Notes: generated from the letters alone by a model not told the origin. 64,000 bases of DNA from Pseudomonas putida (GCA_029953615.1 CP124529.1:744001-808000); one strand, 5' to 3'; counted from the first letter of the stretch, positions 44,956 to 55,077 are shown. Numbers and translations are program-made.

Positions 44956-45446
44956 CCGAACCGGGAAAAGTCCTGGATGCGTGACGGGTACAACCGACCG
45001 ATCAGGTGGTCGCATTCATGCTGCACCACCCGCGCATGGAAGCCGTCGGCAAAACGGTTGATCGGGTTGCCCTGGGGGTCGATGCCTTCATAGCAGATGT
45101 GCTTGAACCGAGGCACCACGCCGCGCAGGCCGGGCACCGACAGGCAGCCTTCCCAACCGTCCTCGATCTCGCTGGACGTTGGCGTGATGACCGGGTTGAG
45201 CAGGATGGTCTGCGGCACCGGTTCGGCATCCGGGTAACGCTCGCTGCGCTCGAAACCAAAGATCACCAGCTGCAGGTCGATGCCGATCTGTGGCGCGGCC
45301 AGGCCCACGCCGCCCACATGGCGCATGGTTTCGAACATGTCGTCGATCAGTTGCTGCAGTTCGGCGCTGCCGAGCATATGTTCGGGTACTGGCGGGGCGA
45401 TGCGCAGCAGGCGTTCGTCGCCCATCTTGAGAATGTCTCGGATCAT
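44910..45446 (-). CDS. def: Peptide deformylase (secondary type)
   Basis: 178-aa metallo-deformylase removing N-formyl groups from nascent proteins. All three motifs are intact: GVGLAAPQ (46-53), EGCLS (99-103) and QHECDH (142-147), with the metal-binding Cys and two His. It resembles the stand-alone PDF beside brkB-like genes rather than the def-fmt operon copy, so it is probably a second deformylase. Start overlaps the upstream gene's stop by 4 bases. Confidence 0.92.
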   Translation of the reverse strand: MIRDILKMGDERLLRIAPPVPEHMLGSAELQQLIDDMFETMRHVGGVGLAAPQIGIDLQLVIFGFERSERYPDAEPVPQTILLNPVITPTSSEIEDGWEGCLSVPGLRGVVPRFKHICYEGIDPQGNPINRFADGFHARVVQHECDHLIGRLYPSRIQDFSRFGYTEVLFPGLDASDD

Positions 45447-46402
45447 CGGGGGTTCGGCTCGGAAGATTGATGCTCGCTCGGTACAGGGTGCTCATGGCCC
45501 AGCACGGTAATGGTTTCGCCGGGCTTGTGCTCATCGACGTCCTTCTCGCCAGGGTTCTTGCCCTCGCTCGACATGTGCTCGATCACTGCGTTCATCTCCG
45601 CGCCCAGCAGCAAAACGGCGGCGGAGATATAGAAATACAGCAACAGCACGATGATTGCACCGATACTGCCGTACATTGCGTTGTAGTCGGCAAAGGTCTT
45701 CACGTAGTAGGCAAAGCCCAGCGACGCCAGGATCCACACCACCACCGCCAGCACCGAGCCCGGTGTGATGAAGCGGAATTCCTGCTTCACATCCGGCATC
45801 ACGTAATAGATCAGCGCCACCGCCACCATCATCAGAATGATGATCGCCGGCCAGCGCAGAATGGTCCACACGGTGACGATCACCTCCTGCATGCCGACCT
45901 GGGCGGCGATCCACTCCATCACCTGCGGCCCCAGTACCATCAGCGCCGCAGCCACCAGCAGCATGCCGGCAATGCCCACGGTGTAGATGATCGACAATGG
46001 AATGCGTTTCCACACCGGGCGGCCCTCGGGCACGTCGTAGGCGGCGTTCATCGCGCTCATCATCAGGCGCACACCGGCTGATGCGGTCCACAAGGCAATC
46101 ACGATACCCACCGACAACAGCCCGCCCTTGGACTGCTGCAACTGGTCGATCACCGGGTTGACCTGCTCCAGCGCCTGGGGAGGCAGCACCAGTTCCGATT
46201 GCAGGCGCAGCCAGGAGAAGAAGTCCGGCAGGTGCAGGAAGCCGATCAGGGCGATCAGGAACAGCAGGAACGGGAACAGCGAGAACAGCATCTGGTAGGC
46301 CAACGCGGATGCGTAGGTCGACATCTCGTCGTCGAGAAATTCCTTGACGGTGCGTACCAGCACGCGGTGCAGGGGCAGGCCGCGCAGGTCGGGAAAAATC
46401 AT
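45443..46402 (-). CDS. YihY/BrkB-family inner-membrane protein
   Basis: 319-aa membrane protein with six hydrophobic helices ([20 protein letters not shown], the family signature; later [25 protein letters not shown]) and a hydrophilic C-terminal tail of about 50 residues. The family was once thought to be RNase BN; transport is now suspected. ATG at 46402 after AAAGGAGA. Co-transcribed with def by a 4-base overlap. Confidence 0.85.
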   Translation of the reverse strand: MIFPDLRGLPLHRVLVRTVKEFLDDEMSTYASALAYQMLFSLFPFLLFLIALIGFLHLPDFFSWLRLQSELVLPPQALEQVNPVIDQLQQSKGGLLSVGIVIALWTASAGVRLMMSAMNAAYDVPEGRPVWKRIPLSIIYTVGIAGMLLVAAALMVLGPQVMEWIAAQVGMQEVIVTVWTILRWPAIIILMMVAVALIYYVMPDVKQEFRFITPGSVLAVVVWILASLGFAYYVKTFADYNAMYGSIGAIIVLLLYFYISAAVLLLGAEMNAVIEHMSSEGKNPGEKDVDEHKPGETITVLGHEHPVPSEHQSSEPNPR

Positions 46403-46508
46403 AGCGTCTCCTTTCGCCGCTTGATTCGTGAGTACCACGGGTAAGTCTAATAGACCGTGCCGTTACTGTGCTGATCCCGGCCATGCTGCAAGAATTTGCT
46501 TACGCCAG

Positions 46509-46611
46509 TACCGGCCTCTTCGCGGGCACGCCCGCTCCCACCGGTACTGCAGACTTAAAGCACCGTGCAGTACCTGTGGGAGCGGGCGTGCCCGCGAAAA
46601 GGCCGGGACAG
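46509..46611. repeat. Inverted pair of P. putida REP elements
   Basis: Copies at 46509-46546 and 46574-46611, core GCGGGCACGCCCGCTCCCAC; the left copy has CCACCGG for CCACAGG. Confidence 0.88.
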
Positions 46612-46621
46612 GATACTCACA

Positions 46622-46801
46622 TCAAGGCTTCTTCACCGCGTCCTTCACGTTGCCCTTGATCTGTTGCCCCTCGCCCTTGAGCTCCTGAGCCTCGCCCTCG
46701 GCCCGCAGCCGCTCGTTGTCGGTGACTTTGCCAACACCCTGCTTGACGTTGCCGATCGCTTCGTTGGCCAAGCCTTTCGCTTTGTCTTTGGTACCGCTCA
46801 T
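46622..46801 (-). CDS. CsbD-family stress protein
   Basis: 59-aa hydrophilic protein ([20 protein letters not shown]..., ending VKDAVKKP) with the CsbD pattern of Lys/Glu/Gly-rich amphipathic repeats. Such proteins are general-stress proteins of unknown activity. ATG at 46801 with AGGAG upstream. Confidence 0.87.
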   Translation of the reverse strand: MSGTKDKAKGLANEAIGNVKQGVGKVTDNERLRAEGEAQELKGEGQQIKGNVKDAVKKP

Positions 46802-46987
46802 GGCAAAACTCCTGAAATTGGGGACACGTGAACCGTGCCGACAATCGGTGGACCCAACACCTTCGCCAAGCGTTCCAACGGTTTTTTCGCCTTCGAACCG
46901 AGCGGCAAGGCAGCTGGCAAACCTTGCCCCGCTACCCGCCACCCCTCACAATGCAGGCCTTCATAGCGTCAACCCGCAGGAACCTGC

Positions 46988-47368
46988 ATGAAACTCGACA
47001 AACCCGCCGCCATCGCCCGGCGCAACGAAGCACTGGCCCGCCCGGTGCTGACCAGCAGCAACACCCTGTTCGCCATTCTCGACCGCAAGCGCAACCTGTG
47101 GTGGTTCGAGGTGCCGGTGGCGCTGCTGCGCAAGGGCCAGCCCGACTGGGTAAACCTGCTGCTGCACACCCCGGAAAGCGACGAGCTGCAGCACCTCAAG
47201 GTGCCGACCAACTTCCTGCGCGCTCACCAGGAACAAATGGAAGTGCGCAACCCCGGCAAGCGCCGCTCGACCATCAGCCTGGCCCTCAGCGCCGACCGCG
47301 ACTCGCTGCTGCGCGACACCCGCCCCGGTGGCGAGCAGCTGGACTTCCGTACCTTCGTGCAGGCCTGA
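46988..47368 (+). CDS. Conserved hypothetical protein
   Basis: 126-aa basic soluble protein beginning MKLDKPAAIARRNEALARPV; no signal peptide, no known catalytic motif. Conserved-looking block: LFAILDRKRNLWWFEVPVALL. ATG at 46988 after AGGAA. Its stop abuts the convergent YitL-like gene with no gap (47368/47369). Function unknown. Confidence 0.7.
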   Translation: MKLDKPAAIARRNEALARPVLTSSNTLFAILDRKRNLWWFEVPVALLRKGQPDWVNLLLHTPESDELQHLKVPTNFLRAHQEQMEVRNPGKRRSTISLALSADRDSLLRDTRPGGEQLDFRTFVQA

Positions 47369-48205
47369 TCAGGCCTTTTCGATGCGATCGTCATGGATGA
47401 CGATGCGGCCCTGCTTGAACAACCCGCCAATGGCCTTCTTGAAGTTGCCCTTGCTGACGTTGAACAGCTTGCTGATCAGCGCCGGGTCGCTCTTGTCGCA
47501 CACTCCCAGCACCCCGCCTTCGGCCTCCAGGCGCGCCATGATCTGCTCCTGCAGGTTGTCGGCCAGGGCAGCGCCCACCGGTTGCAGGCTCAGGGCGATC
47601 TTGCCGTCCGCGCGCACTTCCTTGATGAAACCCTTCTCGTGCATGCCCGAGCGCAGGAACTTGAACACCTCGTTCTTGTGGATCAGGCCCCAGTGGCGAT
47701 TGTTGATGATCGCCTTGAAGCCCATCGGCGTTTCGCCGGCCACCAGCAGCTCGACCGGCTGGCCCACCTGGTAGTCCGCCGGGGTGCGGTCCAGGTAGCG
47801 GTCCAGGCGTGAGGTGGCAGTGATGCGGCGGGTGCGCTTGTCGAGGTACACATGTACCACGCAGTAGTCGCCGATCTTCAGCGGCCGCGCCTCTTCCGAA
47901 TACGGCATCAGCAGGTCCTTTGACAGGCCCCAGTCGAGGAAGATGCCGGCACCGTTGATGTCCTTGACCTTGAGGCTGGCGAACTCGCCGACCTGCACCT
48001 TGGGCTTCTCGGTGGTGGCGATCAGCTGGTCTTCGCTGTCCAGGTAGATGAACACGTTCAGCCAGTCATCGACCTCGGTTTCGGCGTTTTTCGGGATGTA
48101 GCGCCCAGGCAGCAGGATCTCGCCGTCGGCGCCGCCGTCCAGGTACAGGCCGAAGTCCACGTGTTTCACGATTTGCAAACTGTTGTAACGCCCAAGCAGA
48201 GCCAT
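47369..48205 (-). CDS. YitL/CvfB-like S1-domain RNA-binding protein
   Basis: 278-aa protein with tandem S1-like domains (about 1-60, 65-130, 145-215) and a C-terminal winged helix (DPALISKLFNVSKGNFKKAIGGLFKQGRIVI). The family includes Staphylococcus CvfB and B. subtilis YitL, RNA-binding regulators. ATG at 48205. Convergent with the hypothetical gene downstream, divergent from the lipoprotein gene upstream. Confidence 0.85.
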   Translation of the reverse strand: MALLGRYNSLQIVKHVDFGLYLDGGADGEILLPGRYIPKNAETEVDDWLNVFIYLDSEDQLIATTEKPKVQVGEFASLKVKDINGAGIFLDWGLSKDLLMPYSEEARPLKIGDYCVVHVYLDKRTRRITATSRLDRYLDRTPADYQVGQPVELLVAGETPMGFKAIINNRHWGLIHKNEVFKFLRSGMHEKGFIKEVRADGKIALSLQPVGAALADNLQEQIMARLEAEGGVLGVCDKSDPALISKLFNVSKGNFKKAIGGLFKQGRIVIHDDRIEKA

Positions 48206-48336
48206 TTCCGATGTTCCTCAAGACAAGGCGGCTATTCTACACCTGAAGCCAGCGCGCCGCCCGACCGCTGATGCAGTGGAACCGTCAGCGTCCCCCTTGC
48301 GTCTACCGTCGGGCCAGCACCCGCAAGGAACAGCAC

Positions 48337-49197
48337 ATGCCGTTACGCCTGTCCAAAGCCCTGCTCATCGCCATTGGCTTCGCCCTGGCCCTCGCCGCCT
48401 GCAGCCGCATCGACCTGGCCTACCGCAACCTCGACCGCCTGGTGCCGTGGTCGCTGGGCGACTACCTGGCCATGAACAGCGAGCAGAAGGCCCTGCTGGA
48501 CGACCGGCTGCGCGAGCACCTGGCCTGGCACTGCAAGACCCAGTTGCCTGGCTACCTTGACTGGCTGGACCGGATACGCGGCATGGTCGCCGACGACCAG
48601 GTGACCGACCAGGCCCTGCAGCAGCGCACCCACGAAGCCCGCGAGGCGATTGGCCGGGTGGCCGAGGCAATTACCCCGTCGGCCACCGAGTTGCTGCGCG
48701 GCATGAGCGATGCACAGGTGGCGGAAATGCGCGAAGCCTTCCGCGACGATATCGCCGAACGGCAGAAGCAGTATGTGGACACACCGTTGGCCAAACAGAT
48801 CGCCCGCCGTGCCGAACGCATGGAGAAACGCCTGACGCCGTGGTTCGGCGAACTGACCGCAGTGCAGAGGCAGCGTGTGCAGGCCTGGTCCCAGGCGCTG
48901 GGCGACCAGAACCGCCAATGGATCGCCAACCGTGCGCACTGGCAGCAGCAACTGCTGCTGGCGATGAACCAGCGCAACGACGCCAGCTTCGAACCGCGCC
49001 TGGCGACGTTGTTGCAACGCAAGGAGAGTTTGTGGACGCCGGCGTACCGGGCGGCGTATCAGAATACCGAGCAGCAGGCGCGCAGCTTGCTGGTGGACCT
49101 GGTGCGGCAGAGTACCCCGCAGCAGCGGCGGTTTCTGCAGGAACGGCTGGGCAAGGTGCGCACCGACTTCAGTGAATTGAAGTGCTTGAAGGGGTGA
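48337..49197 (+). CDS. DUF6279-family lipoprotein
   Basis: 286-aa predicted lipoprotein: signal peptide with lipobox LAAC (Cys about 23) then a long helical domain rich in Arg/Gln/Glu (WSLGDYLAMNSEQKALLDDRLREHLAWHC). Related proteins in gamma-proteobacteria are of unknown function. ATG at 48337 after AAGGAA. Followed by a REP pair. Confidence 0.8.
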   Translation: MPLRLSKALLIAIGFALALAACSRIDLAYRNLDRLVPWSLGDYLAMNSEQKALLDDRLREHLAWHCKTQLPGYLDWLDRIRGMVADDQVTDQALQQRTHEAREAIGRVAEAITPSATELLRGMSDAQVAEMREAFRDDIAERQKQYVDTPLAKQIARRAERMEKRLTPWFGELTAVQRQRVQAWSQALGDQNRQWIANRAHWQQQLLLAMNQRNDASFEPRLATLLQRKESLWTPAYRAAYQNTEQQARSLLVDLVRQSTPQQRRFLQERLGKVRTDFSELKCLKG

Positions 49198-49209
49198 GGG
49201 TGAAAAGCA

Positions 49210-49313
49210 GGCCCGGCCTCTTCGCGGGCTTGCCCGCTCCCACAGGAACCCACTGCCCTCGATACCTGTGATGTACCTGTGGGAGCGGGCGAGCCCGCGA
49301 AGAGGCCGGGCCT
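49210..49313. repeat. Inverted pair of P. putida REP elements
   Basis: Copies at 49210-49246 and 49276-49313, core GCGGGCTTGCCCGCTCCCAC, between convergent genes. Confidence 0.9.
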
Positions 49314-49325
49314 GATATAACAAGA

Positions 49326-51041
49326 TCACCGCCCCTTGCGCCGATACGGAAACACATCAATCACCTTCCCCTCACGAATCGCCGCCTGCAACCCCTTCCA
49401 GTAATCCGCGTCATACAGCTCTCCATGCAAGCGGCTGAACAACCGCCGCTGGCCGATGTCGGCAAACAGGAACGGCGGGAATTCCTCGGGGAACACGTCA
49501 TGCGGCCCAATCGAGTACCACGGCTCGCCCGACATCTCGTCCTCCGGGTAACGTGGCGGCGGGATATGGCGGAAATTCACCTCGGTCAGGAAGCTGATTT
49601 CGTCATAGTCATAGAACACCACCCGGCCATGGCGGGTAACGCCAAAATTCTTCAGCAGCATGTCGCCAGGGAAGATATTCGCCGCCGCCAGCTGCTTGAT
49701 GGCCAGGCCGTAATCTTCCAGCGCCTCCAGCACCTGGCCCTCGCTGGCGTGCTCCAGATACAGGTTCAACGGCGTCATCCGGCGCTCGGTCCAGCAGTGG
49801 CGGATCAGCACCGTGTCACCTTCCAGCGCCACGGTCGATGGCGCCACCTCCAGCAGCTCGGCCAGGCACTCCGGCTCGAACTTGCTGCGCGGGAAACGAA
49901 AATCGGCGAATTCCTGGGTATCGGCCATGCGCCCGACGCGGTCGACGCTTTTTACCAGCCGGTACTTGTCGATCACCGTGGCGCGATCGACCGTCTTCGA
50001 TGGAGAAAAGCGGTCCTTGATGATCTTGAACACGGTGTTGAAGCCCGGCAGGGTAAACACGCTCATGACCATGCCGCGCACCCCCGGCGCCATGACGAAG
50101 CGGTCGTCGCTGCTGGCCAGGTGGTTGATCAGCGCCCGGTAGAACTCCGACTTGCCGTGCTTGTAGAAACCGATCGAGGTGTACAGTTCGGCGATGTGCT
50201 TGCCCGGCAAGATGCGCTTGAGGAAGTTGACGAACTCCGCCGGCACCGGCACATCGACCATGAAGTACGAGCGGGTGAAGGAAAAGATGATCGACACCTC
50301 GGCCTCATCGGTGATCAGCCCATCGGCCTCGATACCGTGCCCTTCGCGGTGCAGCAGCGGGATGACCAGCGGCCACTGCTCGTCGCTGTTGAACAGCCGG
50401 CCAACCAGGTAGGCGCCCTTGTTGCGGTACAGCACCGGCGAAAACAGCTCCACCGCCAGGGTCGGGTCCTTGCATACCCAGTCCGGCAGGCAGTCGCGCA
50501 GTTGGTCTTCCAGGCGCGTCAGGTCGCCTTCCAGGTCGCCGTACGGCACATCGAACGGGTAATCAGTGAACACCGCCCGCAGCAGGCCCTTGAGCCCACC
50601 GTCAGGCCGATAGGTACGGGTTTGCGCGGCGCGCTCACGGCCGCGCATGGACGGTCGGGTGGTGTGGATGAACATGCAGCCGTCGCTGATCAAGTCGTGG
50701 CTGAACAGGCTGCAGAACAGCGAGTTGTACCAGGTCTCGGACAGCTCGTCGTCCAGCCGTGGGTCGATCAGGTGGATATAGGCGTTTTTCACCAAGGGCC
50801 ATTGCTCCACATCCAGCAGCACATCCTCGGCAAAGCCCTGGCGCAGCCAGCCGTTGACCTCGGCGACCTTTTCTTCATAGAGATTGATGCGGGCGGCGGA
50901 AGCACGCTGGATATCCTGCCAGTGCGCTTGCTCGAAGCGCTTGCGGGCACCGAGGGTGATGCGCTGGAAATGGTCGCGGTAGTCGTCGAAGCCGGCGAGG
51001 ATCATCCGGGCGATTTCGATAGCTGGCCAGGGCTGGGGCAT
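49326..51041 (-). CDS. aceK: Isocitrate dehydrogenase kinase/phosphatase
   Basis: 571-aa bifunctional enzyme that phosphorylates and dephosphorylates isocitrate dehydrogenase, switching carbon between the TCA cycle and the glyoxylate shunt. Length and family segments fit ([17 protein letters not shown], the ATP-binding region; [22 protein letters not shown], the metal-binding DYDE). ATG at 51041 after GAGG. It is isolated from aceA/aceB, as in pseudomonads, and flanked by REP pairs. Confidence 0.95.
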   Translation of the reverse strand: MPQPWPAIEIARMILAGFDDYRDHFQRITLGARKRFEQAHWQDIQRASAARINLYEEKVAEVNGWLRQGFAEDVLLDVEQWPLVKNAYIHLIDPRLDDELSETWYNSLFCSLFSHDLISDGCMFIHTTRPSMRGRERAAQTRTYRPDGGLKGLLRAVFTDYPFDVPYGDLEGDLTRLEDQLRDCLPDWVCKDPTLAVELFSPVLYRNKGAYLVGRLFNSDEQWPLVIPLLHREGHGIEADGLITDEAEVSIIFSFTRSYFMVDVPVPAEFVNFLKRILPGKHIAELYTSIGFYKHGKSEFYRALINHLASSDDRFVMAPGVRGMVMSVFTLPGFNTVFKIIKDRFSPSKTVDRATVIDKYRLVKSVDRVGRMADTQEFADFRFPRSKFEPECLAELLEVAPSTVALEGDTVLIRHCWTERRMTPLNLYLEHASEGQVLEALEDYGLAIKQLAAANIFPGDMLLKNFGVTRHGRVVFYDYDEISFLTEVNFRHIPPPRYPEDEMSGEPWYSIGPHDVFPEEFPPFLFADIGQRRLFSRLHGELYDADYWKGLQAAIREGKVIDVFPYRRKGR

Positions 51042-51101
51042 GCGAAGACCTCGGTGCGGTGTTGAGTTACAGAGCTTAGTCGCCTCTTGGTTTTTGCGGA
51101 G

Positions 51102-51209
51102 CCTGTGCCGGCCTCTTCGCGGGCTCGCCCGCTCCCACAGGATTACCACAGTGCCGAGCATTGCAGAGAACCTGTGGGAGCGGGCATGCCCGCGAAGAGG
51201 CCAGCACTG
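51102..51209. repeat. Inverted pair of P. putida REP elements
   Basis: Copies at 51102-51140 and 51171-51209, core GCGGGCTCGCCCGCTCCCAC, between divergent genes. Confidence 0.9.
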
Positions 51210-51289
51210 GTTTACACCGCAAGAAAGCACAAGAATCCCCAGCCCCCCTGACGTACACTCGCGCCCCTGCCCCGCCTCCGGAGACCGCT

Positions 51290-52165
51290 GTGAGCCCCAT
51301 CGCCCTAGCCCGCCTGCTGACCCTTGCCGCCGTCTGGGGGGCGAGTTTCCTGTTCATGCGCATTATCGCCCCCGAGCTGGGCACGGTGCCGACGGCATTC
51401 TTCCGCGTGTCCATCGCCTGCCTCGGCCTGATCGCGCTGCTCGCCGCCGCCCGCGTGCGCTGGGATTTCAAGGGCAAGCTCGGGGCCTGCCTGGTGCTGG
51501 GCATGATCAACTCCGGCATCCCCGCCACCTTCTACTCCGTGGCCGCCCAGGTACTGCCTGCCGGCTACTCGGCAATCTTCAACGCCACCACGCCGCTGAT
51601 GGGCGTACTGGTCGGCGCGCTGTTCTTCCGCGAACCGATGACCCTGGCCAAGCTCTGCGGCATCTTCCTGGGCCTGTTCGGCGTCGGCATCCTCAGCGGC
51701 GCCGGCCCGGTGGCCCTGGACCTGGCATTGCTGCAAGGCGCCCTCGCCTGCCTGGCGGCCACCACCTGCTACGGCTTTGCCGGCTTCCTTGCCCGCCGCT
51801 GGGTCAGCGGCCTGGACAGCCGCCTGTCGGCACTGGGCAGCATGCTCGGCGCCACCCTGATGCTGAGCCCGCTGTTCGCCTGGAGCGCACTAAGCCAGCC
51901 ACCGGCCAGCTGGGGCGGCTGGCAGGTGTGGCTGTCGCTGCTGGGCCTGGGCCTGCTGTGCACAGCGTTCGCCTACATTCTGTACTTCCGCCTGCTGGAG
52001 GAGATCGGCCCGGTCAAGGCCAGCACCGTGACCTTCCTGATCCCGGTATTCGGCGTATTGTGGGGGGCGTGGTTGCTGGACGAACCGTTGTCGATGGCGC
52101 ACCTGTACGGCGGCCTGCTGATTGGCCTGGCATTGTGGCTGGTGCTGCGCCCGGCACGCAGCTGA
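51290..52165 (+). CDS. EamA-family (DMT) transporter
   Basis: 291-aa inner-membrane protein, ten helices in two EamA repeats ([20 protein letters not shown]; second repeat from about 150, ending [17 protein letters not shown]). GTG at 51290, six bases after GGAGA. Twelve bases separate its stop from the DUF4265 start, so the two probably form an operon. Substrate unknown. Confidence 0.85.
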   Translation: MSPIALARLLTLAAVWGASFLFMRIIAPELGTVPTAFFRVSIACLGLIALLAAARVRWDFKGKLGACLVLGMINSGIPATFYSVAAQVLPAGYSAIFNATTPLMGVLVGALFFREPMTLAKLCGIFLGLFGVGILSGAGPVALDLALLQGALACLAATTCYGFAGFLARRWVSGLDSRLSALGSMLGATLMLSPLFAWSALSQPPASWGGWQVWLSLLGLGLLCTAFAYILYFRLLEEIGPVKASTVTFLIPVFGVLWGAWLLDEPLSMAHLYGGLLIGLALWLVLRPARS

Positions 52166-52177
52166 AGCGGGTACACG

Positions 52178-52636
52178 ATGAACGACGCGTACAAAAAGGT
52201 GCTGTTCCGCCTGGAGCAGGATGAAAACGGTTACCCGCCGGCCTCGGTCGAAGGCCTGTGGGCCAAGGCCGTGGAAGGCGGCCATGCCGTCGACAATATT
52301 CCCTTCCATGTCTACGGTATCGCCCCGGGCGATGTGATCGGTACCCGTGAGGAAGCCGGCGAAACCTGGTTTACCGAACTGCGCCACAGCAGCGGCAGCT
52401 CGGTGTTCCGGGTTATCGTCAAGCCCCCGGAAACCCTGGACCAGGTGCGCGCGGCCTTGCACGACTTCGGCTGCAACTGCGAAACCGAGCAGGCAGTGAA
52501 GATGCTGGCGGTCGAGGTCCCGCCGCAGCGCTCGCTCGACACCTTGCTCTACTACCTGCTCACCCAGCGCGAAGCCGGCCTGCTGGACTTCGAGGAAGGC
52601 GTACTGCGCCACGCCATCCCCGAAGAGTTCCGCTAG
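52178..52636 (+). CDS. DUF4265-domain protein
   Basis: 152-aa soluble protein with the DUF4265 pattern (VLFRLEQDENGYPPASVEGLWA ... YGIAPGDVIGTREEAGETWFTE). Function unknown. ATG at 52178; a GAAGCGGGT stretch serves as a weak ribosome site. Convergent with the next gene, only 3 bases apart. Confidence 0.78.
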   Translation: MNDAYKKVLFRLEQDENGYPPASVEGLWAKAVEGGHAVDNIPFHVYGIAPGDVIGTREEAGETWFTELRHSSGSSVFRVIVKPPETLDQVRAALHDFGCNCETEQAVKMLAVEVPPQRSLDTLLYYLLTQREAGLLDFEEGVLRHAIPEEFR

Positions 52637-52639
52637 GGT

Positions 52640-53521
52640 CTACGCCTCGGCCAGGCGCGCGGCGGGCTTGCGGAACACGAACAGCAGGCCCACCACGATC
52701 AGCCCCATGCCCAGCAGGCTGAGCGGCGCCAGGCGGTTGCCGAAGATCAGCAGGTCCATCACCGCGGTCACTGCCGGCACCAGGTAGAACAGGCTGGTGA
52801 CATTGACCAGGTTACCCTTGGCGATCAGCCGGTACAGCAGCAGGGTCGCCAGCAGCGAGACCACCAGCCCCATCCACAGCAGCGCGCCGACGAAACCACC
52901 CGTCCACTCCACCTGCAGCGGCTGCAGCGGCGCGAACAGCGCGCACATGGCAAAGCCGGCCAGATATTGCAAAGGCAGCGTGCCCATGGGGTTGTCGGTG
53001 ATGCGTTTCTGCAGGATCGAGCCGAAGGTCATGCTGGCCAACGCCAGCAAGGCGAACAGCATCCCCGCCAGCGACACCCCGCCCAGGTTGATGCCCTGGT
53101 AGACCACCATGATCAACCCGCCAAGCCCCAAGCCCAGGCCGAACAAGCGGCTCCAGGAGCGCTGGCGCTCCATCAGCACCACGGTCAGGATCGGTTGCAC
53201 CCCCATCACCGTGGCCATCACGCCGGGTGTGACATGGGTGGCGAGCGCCAGCAGGTAGAAGATCTGATAGGCGCCAAGCAACACGCAGCCGGTGCCCAGG
53301 GCCCGCAGGATGGCCCCGCGACTGCGCGGCCAGCGCAGCCCCAGCAACGGGCCGATCAGCAGCAGGCCGGCCAGGGCCAGCGCCGAGCGCAACAGCAGGA
53401 AGGCGAACGGGCTGGCATGCGCCAGGCCCAGCTTGGAAACGATCGCCCCGCTGCTCCACAGCAGGACGAACAGGCTGGTAGTGGCCGCCGAGGCCACGGA
53501 TGCTTTGCTAAGGACAGACAT
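52640..53521 (-). CDS. EamA-family (DMT) transporter
   Basis: 293-aa inner-membrane protein with ten helices (LLWSSGAIVSKLGLAHASPFAFL is typical of the RhaT/EamA type). Start ATG at 53521 after AGGTGG. The fourth EamA transporter of the window; it is not closely similar to the others by eye. Substrate unknown. Confidence 0.85.
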   Translation of the reverse strand: MSVLSKASVASAATTSLFVLLWSSGAIVSKLGLAHASPFAFLLLRSALALAGLLLIGPLLGLRWPRSRGAILRALGTGCVLLGAYQIFYLLALATHVTPGVMATVMGVQPILTVVLMERQRSWSRLFGLGLGLGGLIMVVYQGINLGGVSLAGMLFALLALASMTFGSILQKRITDNPMGTLPLQYLAGFAMCALFAPLQPLQVEWTGGFVGALLWMGLVVSLLATLLLYRLIAKGNLVNVTSLFYLVPAVTAVMDLLIFGNRLAPLSLLGMGLIVVGLLFVFRKPAARLAEA

Positions 53522-54162
53522 GTATTGCCACCTGAATATAAGGCGAATAAGCCAGACGGACGGCGTGCGCTTCAGCGTAGAAAGTCGCCGACCGTGTTCA
53601 GTAGGTTGCGTGTGCGAAGGGGTGCGGCCAGAAGCCGATCAGCCCAGCACGACCACGCAAGGAGGCGGAGCTACGCCGCCTACGACGCCACTGACAGGTG
53701 GTGGTGGATAGTGACTGATCATCGCCGGCTGCTGGCAGCCACGCACGACCATGCCCGCGACTGGCGCGACGGCAAAGTGTGTGGTGGAAGGGCTGGCTGG
53801 CATGAACAGGTCTTCGGGAAGAGAACAGTGGGCTGGACTATAGCCCGGTGCCAAGCAGCTGGCAACCTCCCCAAACTCAACCTGGCGCATATCACCGTGG
53901 GGCAACTGTCCTGCTCAATCTCGAAGCTTCCGCGATCCCTGTGGGAGCGGGCGCGCCCGCGAACACCGGCGAAGCCGGTGCCATACACCGTGTCGCCTGC
54001 TTCGCGGGCACGCCCGCTCCCACAGGGGTTTATGCAACCTTCGAGTTTTTGAGCAAGCCAGCCGCGACCATAGGGGCCGCGTCTGTATTGGTTAATTTCT
54101 CACCACCCCGATTCGTCTGAATGCGAAACGCAGCCCGCATTCACCCGTTTCGAGGATCACCG
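53522..54162. other. Intergenic region with possible small ORF and inverted repeats
   Basis: 641 bases between divergent genes. A 54-codon frame on the minus strand (53639-53803, MPASPSTTHFAVAPVAGMVV...) has no ribosome site and a Pro/Val/Gly-rich composition, so it is doubtful. Within 53660-53690 there is AGGCGG-N7-CCGCCT. A REP pair in reversed order occupies 53938-54028. No other gene seen. Confidence 0.4.
53938..54028. repeat. REP pair in outward (tail-to-tail) orientation
   Basis: CCTGTGGGAGCGGGCGCGCC comes first (53938) and its inverse (GGCACGCCCGCTCCCACAGG, 54007-54026) second, around a CACCGGCGAAGCCGGTG hairpin. Its spacer differs from the other pairs. Confidence 0.85.
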
Positions 54163-55023
54163 ATGAACGTATCCGCCTGGCTCCACCGGCCAGCCCAGAT
54201 CACCTGCCTGCTGCTGGTCAGCGCCTACGCCCACGCCGCCAAGCCCGGCGACGTGTTCAAAGACTGCAAGGACTGCCCCGAGATGGTCGTGCTGCCCGCC
54301 GGCAGCTACGTGATGGGTGCCCCCGACGACGAAGTCGGCCGCCAGCCCGACGAGGGCCCGTTGCACACCGTGACCTTCGCCAAGCCCTTCGCCATGAGCC
54401 GCTACCAGGTCACCGCCGGCGAGCTGGACGCCTACATCAAGGCCACCGGCACCGTCATCAAGAGCGGCGACGACCGCCCAGGCCGCTGGTGCGAAGCCAG
54501 CAAGCCCAGCTACAAGCAGGGCCCCCGCCAACCAGCGGTGTGCGTCGACTACGACGAAGTGCAGGCCTACACCCGATGGCTGGCGAAAACCACCGGCAAG
54601 CCCTACCGCATGGTCAGCGAAGCCGAGCGCGAATACGCCGCCCGCGGCGGCTCGACCGGCCCGTTCCCCTTCCCTTTCGACGAACCCGGCAAGTACGAGA
54701 TCAGCAAGCACGCCAATACCTATGGCCCAAGGGATGGCTACACCTTCACCGCCCCGGTGGGCAGCTACCCGCCCAATGCCTTTGGCATGTACGACATGCA
54801 CGGCAACGTCTACGAATGGGTCGCCGACTGCTACCACGACAGCTACGAAGGCGCCCCCACCGACGGCAGCGCCTGGATCCAGGACCCCACGTGCATCCGC
54901 GCGCACATGCGCGGCAACGACTGGGGCGAGCCGCCGATCTTTTCCCGCTCGGCCAACCGCAACGACCGCCTCAAGACCACCCGCGGTGACTTCCTCGGCT
55001 TTCGCGTAGCACGCGAACTGTGA
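54163..55023 (+). CDS. Formylglycine-generating-enzyme-fold protein lacking the catalytic cysteines (PvdO-like)
   Basis: 286-aa periplasmic protein: signal peptide (ending AHA), then an FGE/SUMF1 domain (CPEMVVLPAGSYVMGAPDDE, YRMVSEAEREYAARGG, NAFGMYDMHGNVYEWVADCYHD, LGFRVAREL). The segment where formylglycine-generating enzymes have the redox Cys pair reads IFSRSANRN, so sulfatase activation is unlikely. The pyoverdine protein PvdO is a cysteine-lacking member that matures the chromophore in the periplasm, and the next genes are a siderophore receptor and an NRPS, which makes a PvdO-type role attractive. ATG at 54163 after GAGGA. Confidence 0.78.
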   Translation: MNVSAWLHRPAQITCLLLVSAYAHAAKPGDVFKDCKDCPEMVVLPAGSYVMGAPDDEVGRQPDEGPLHTVTFAKPFAMSRYQVTAGELDAYIKATGTVIKSGDDRPGRWCEASKPSYKQGPRQPAVCVDYDEVQAYTRWLAKTTGKPYRMVSEAEREYAARGGSTGPFPFPFDEPGKYEISKHANTYGPRDGYTFTAPVGSYPPNAFGMYDMHGNVYEWVADCYHDSYEGAPTDGSAWIQDPTCIRAHMRGNDWGEPPIFSRSANRNDRLKTTRGDFLGFRVAREL

Positions 55024-55052
55024 AGTTGTGACGCGGTTAACGCAGCACCGGC

Positions 55053-55077
55053 TAAAAAAATCGCCAATAAGAATCGT
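55053..55077 (+). promoter_or_regulatory. Possible iron-starvation (ECF sigma) promoter of the receptor gene
   Basis: TAAAA at 55053-55057 and CGT at 55075-55077, spaced 17 bases, resembles the TAAAT-N16/17-CGT boxes read by PvdS/FpvI-type sigma factors. AATAAGAATCGTT just downstream is AT-rich and weakly Fur-like. Confidence 0.35.

Noticed and set aside
53670..53715. Cobalamin-type riboswitch suggested by GCCACTG
   Set aside because: Other conserved segments are missing and the neighbouring genes are unrelated to cobalamin.
53639..53803. 54-codon minus-strand ORF as a gene
   Set aside because: No ribosome site, biased composition and no recognised homologue; recorded only within the intergenic entry.
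7280..54028. Recurrent repeats considered as a CRISPR array
   Set aside because: Repeats are kilobases apart, occur as inverted pairs and have no regular spacers or cas genes; they are REP elements.
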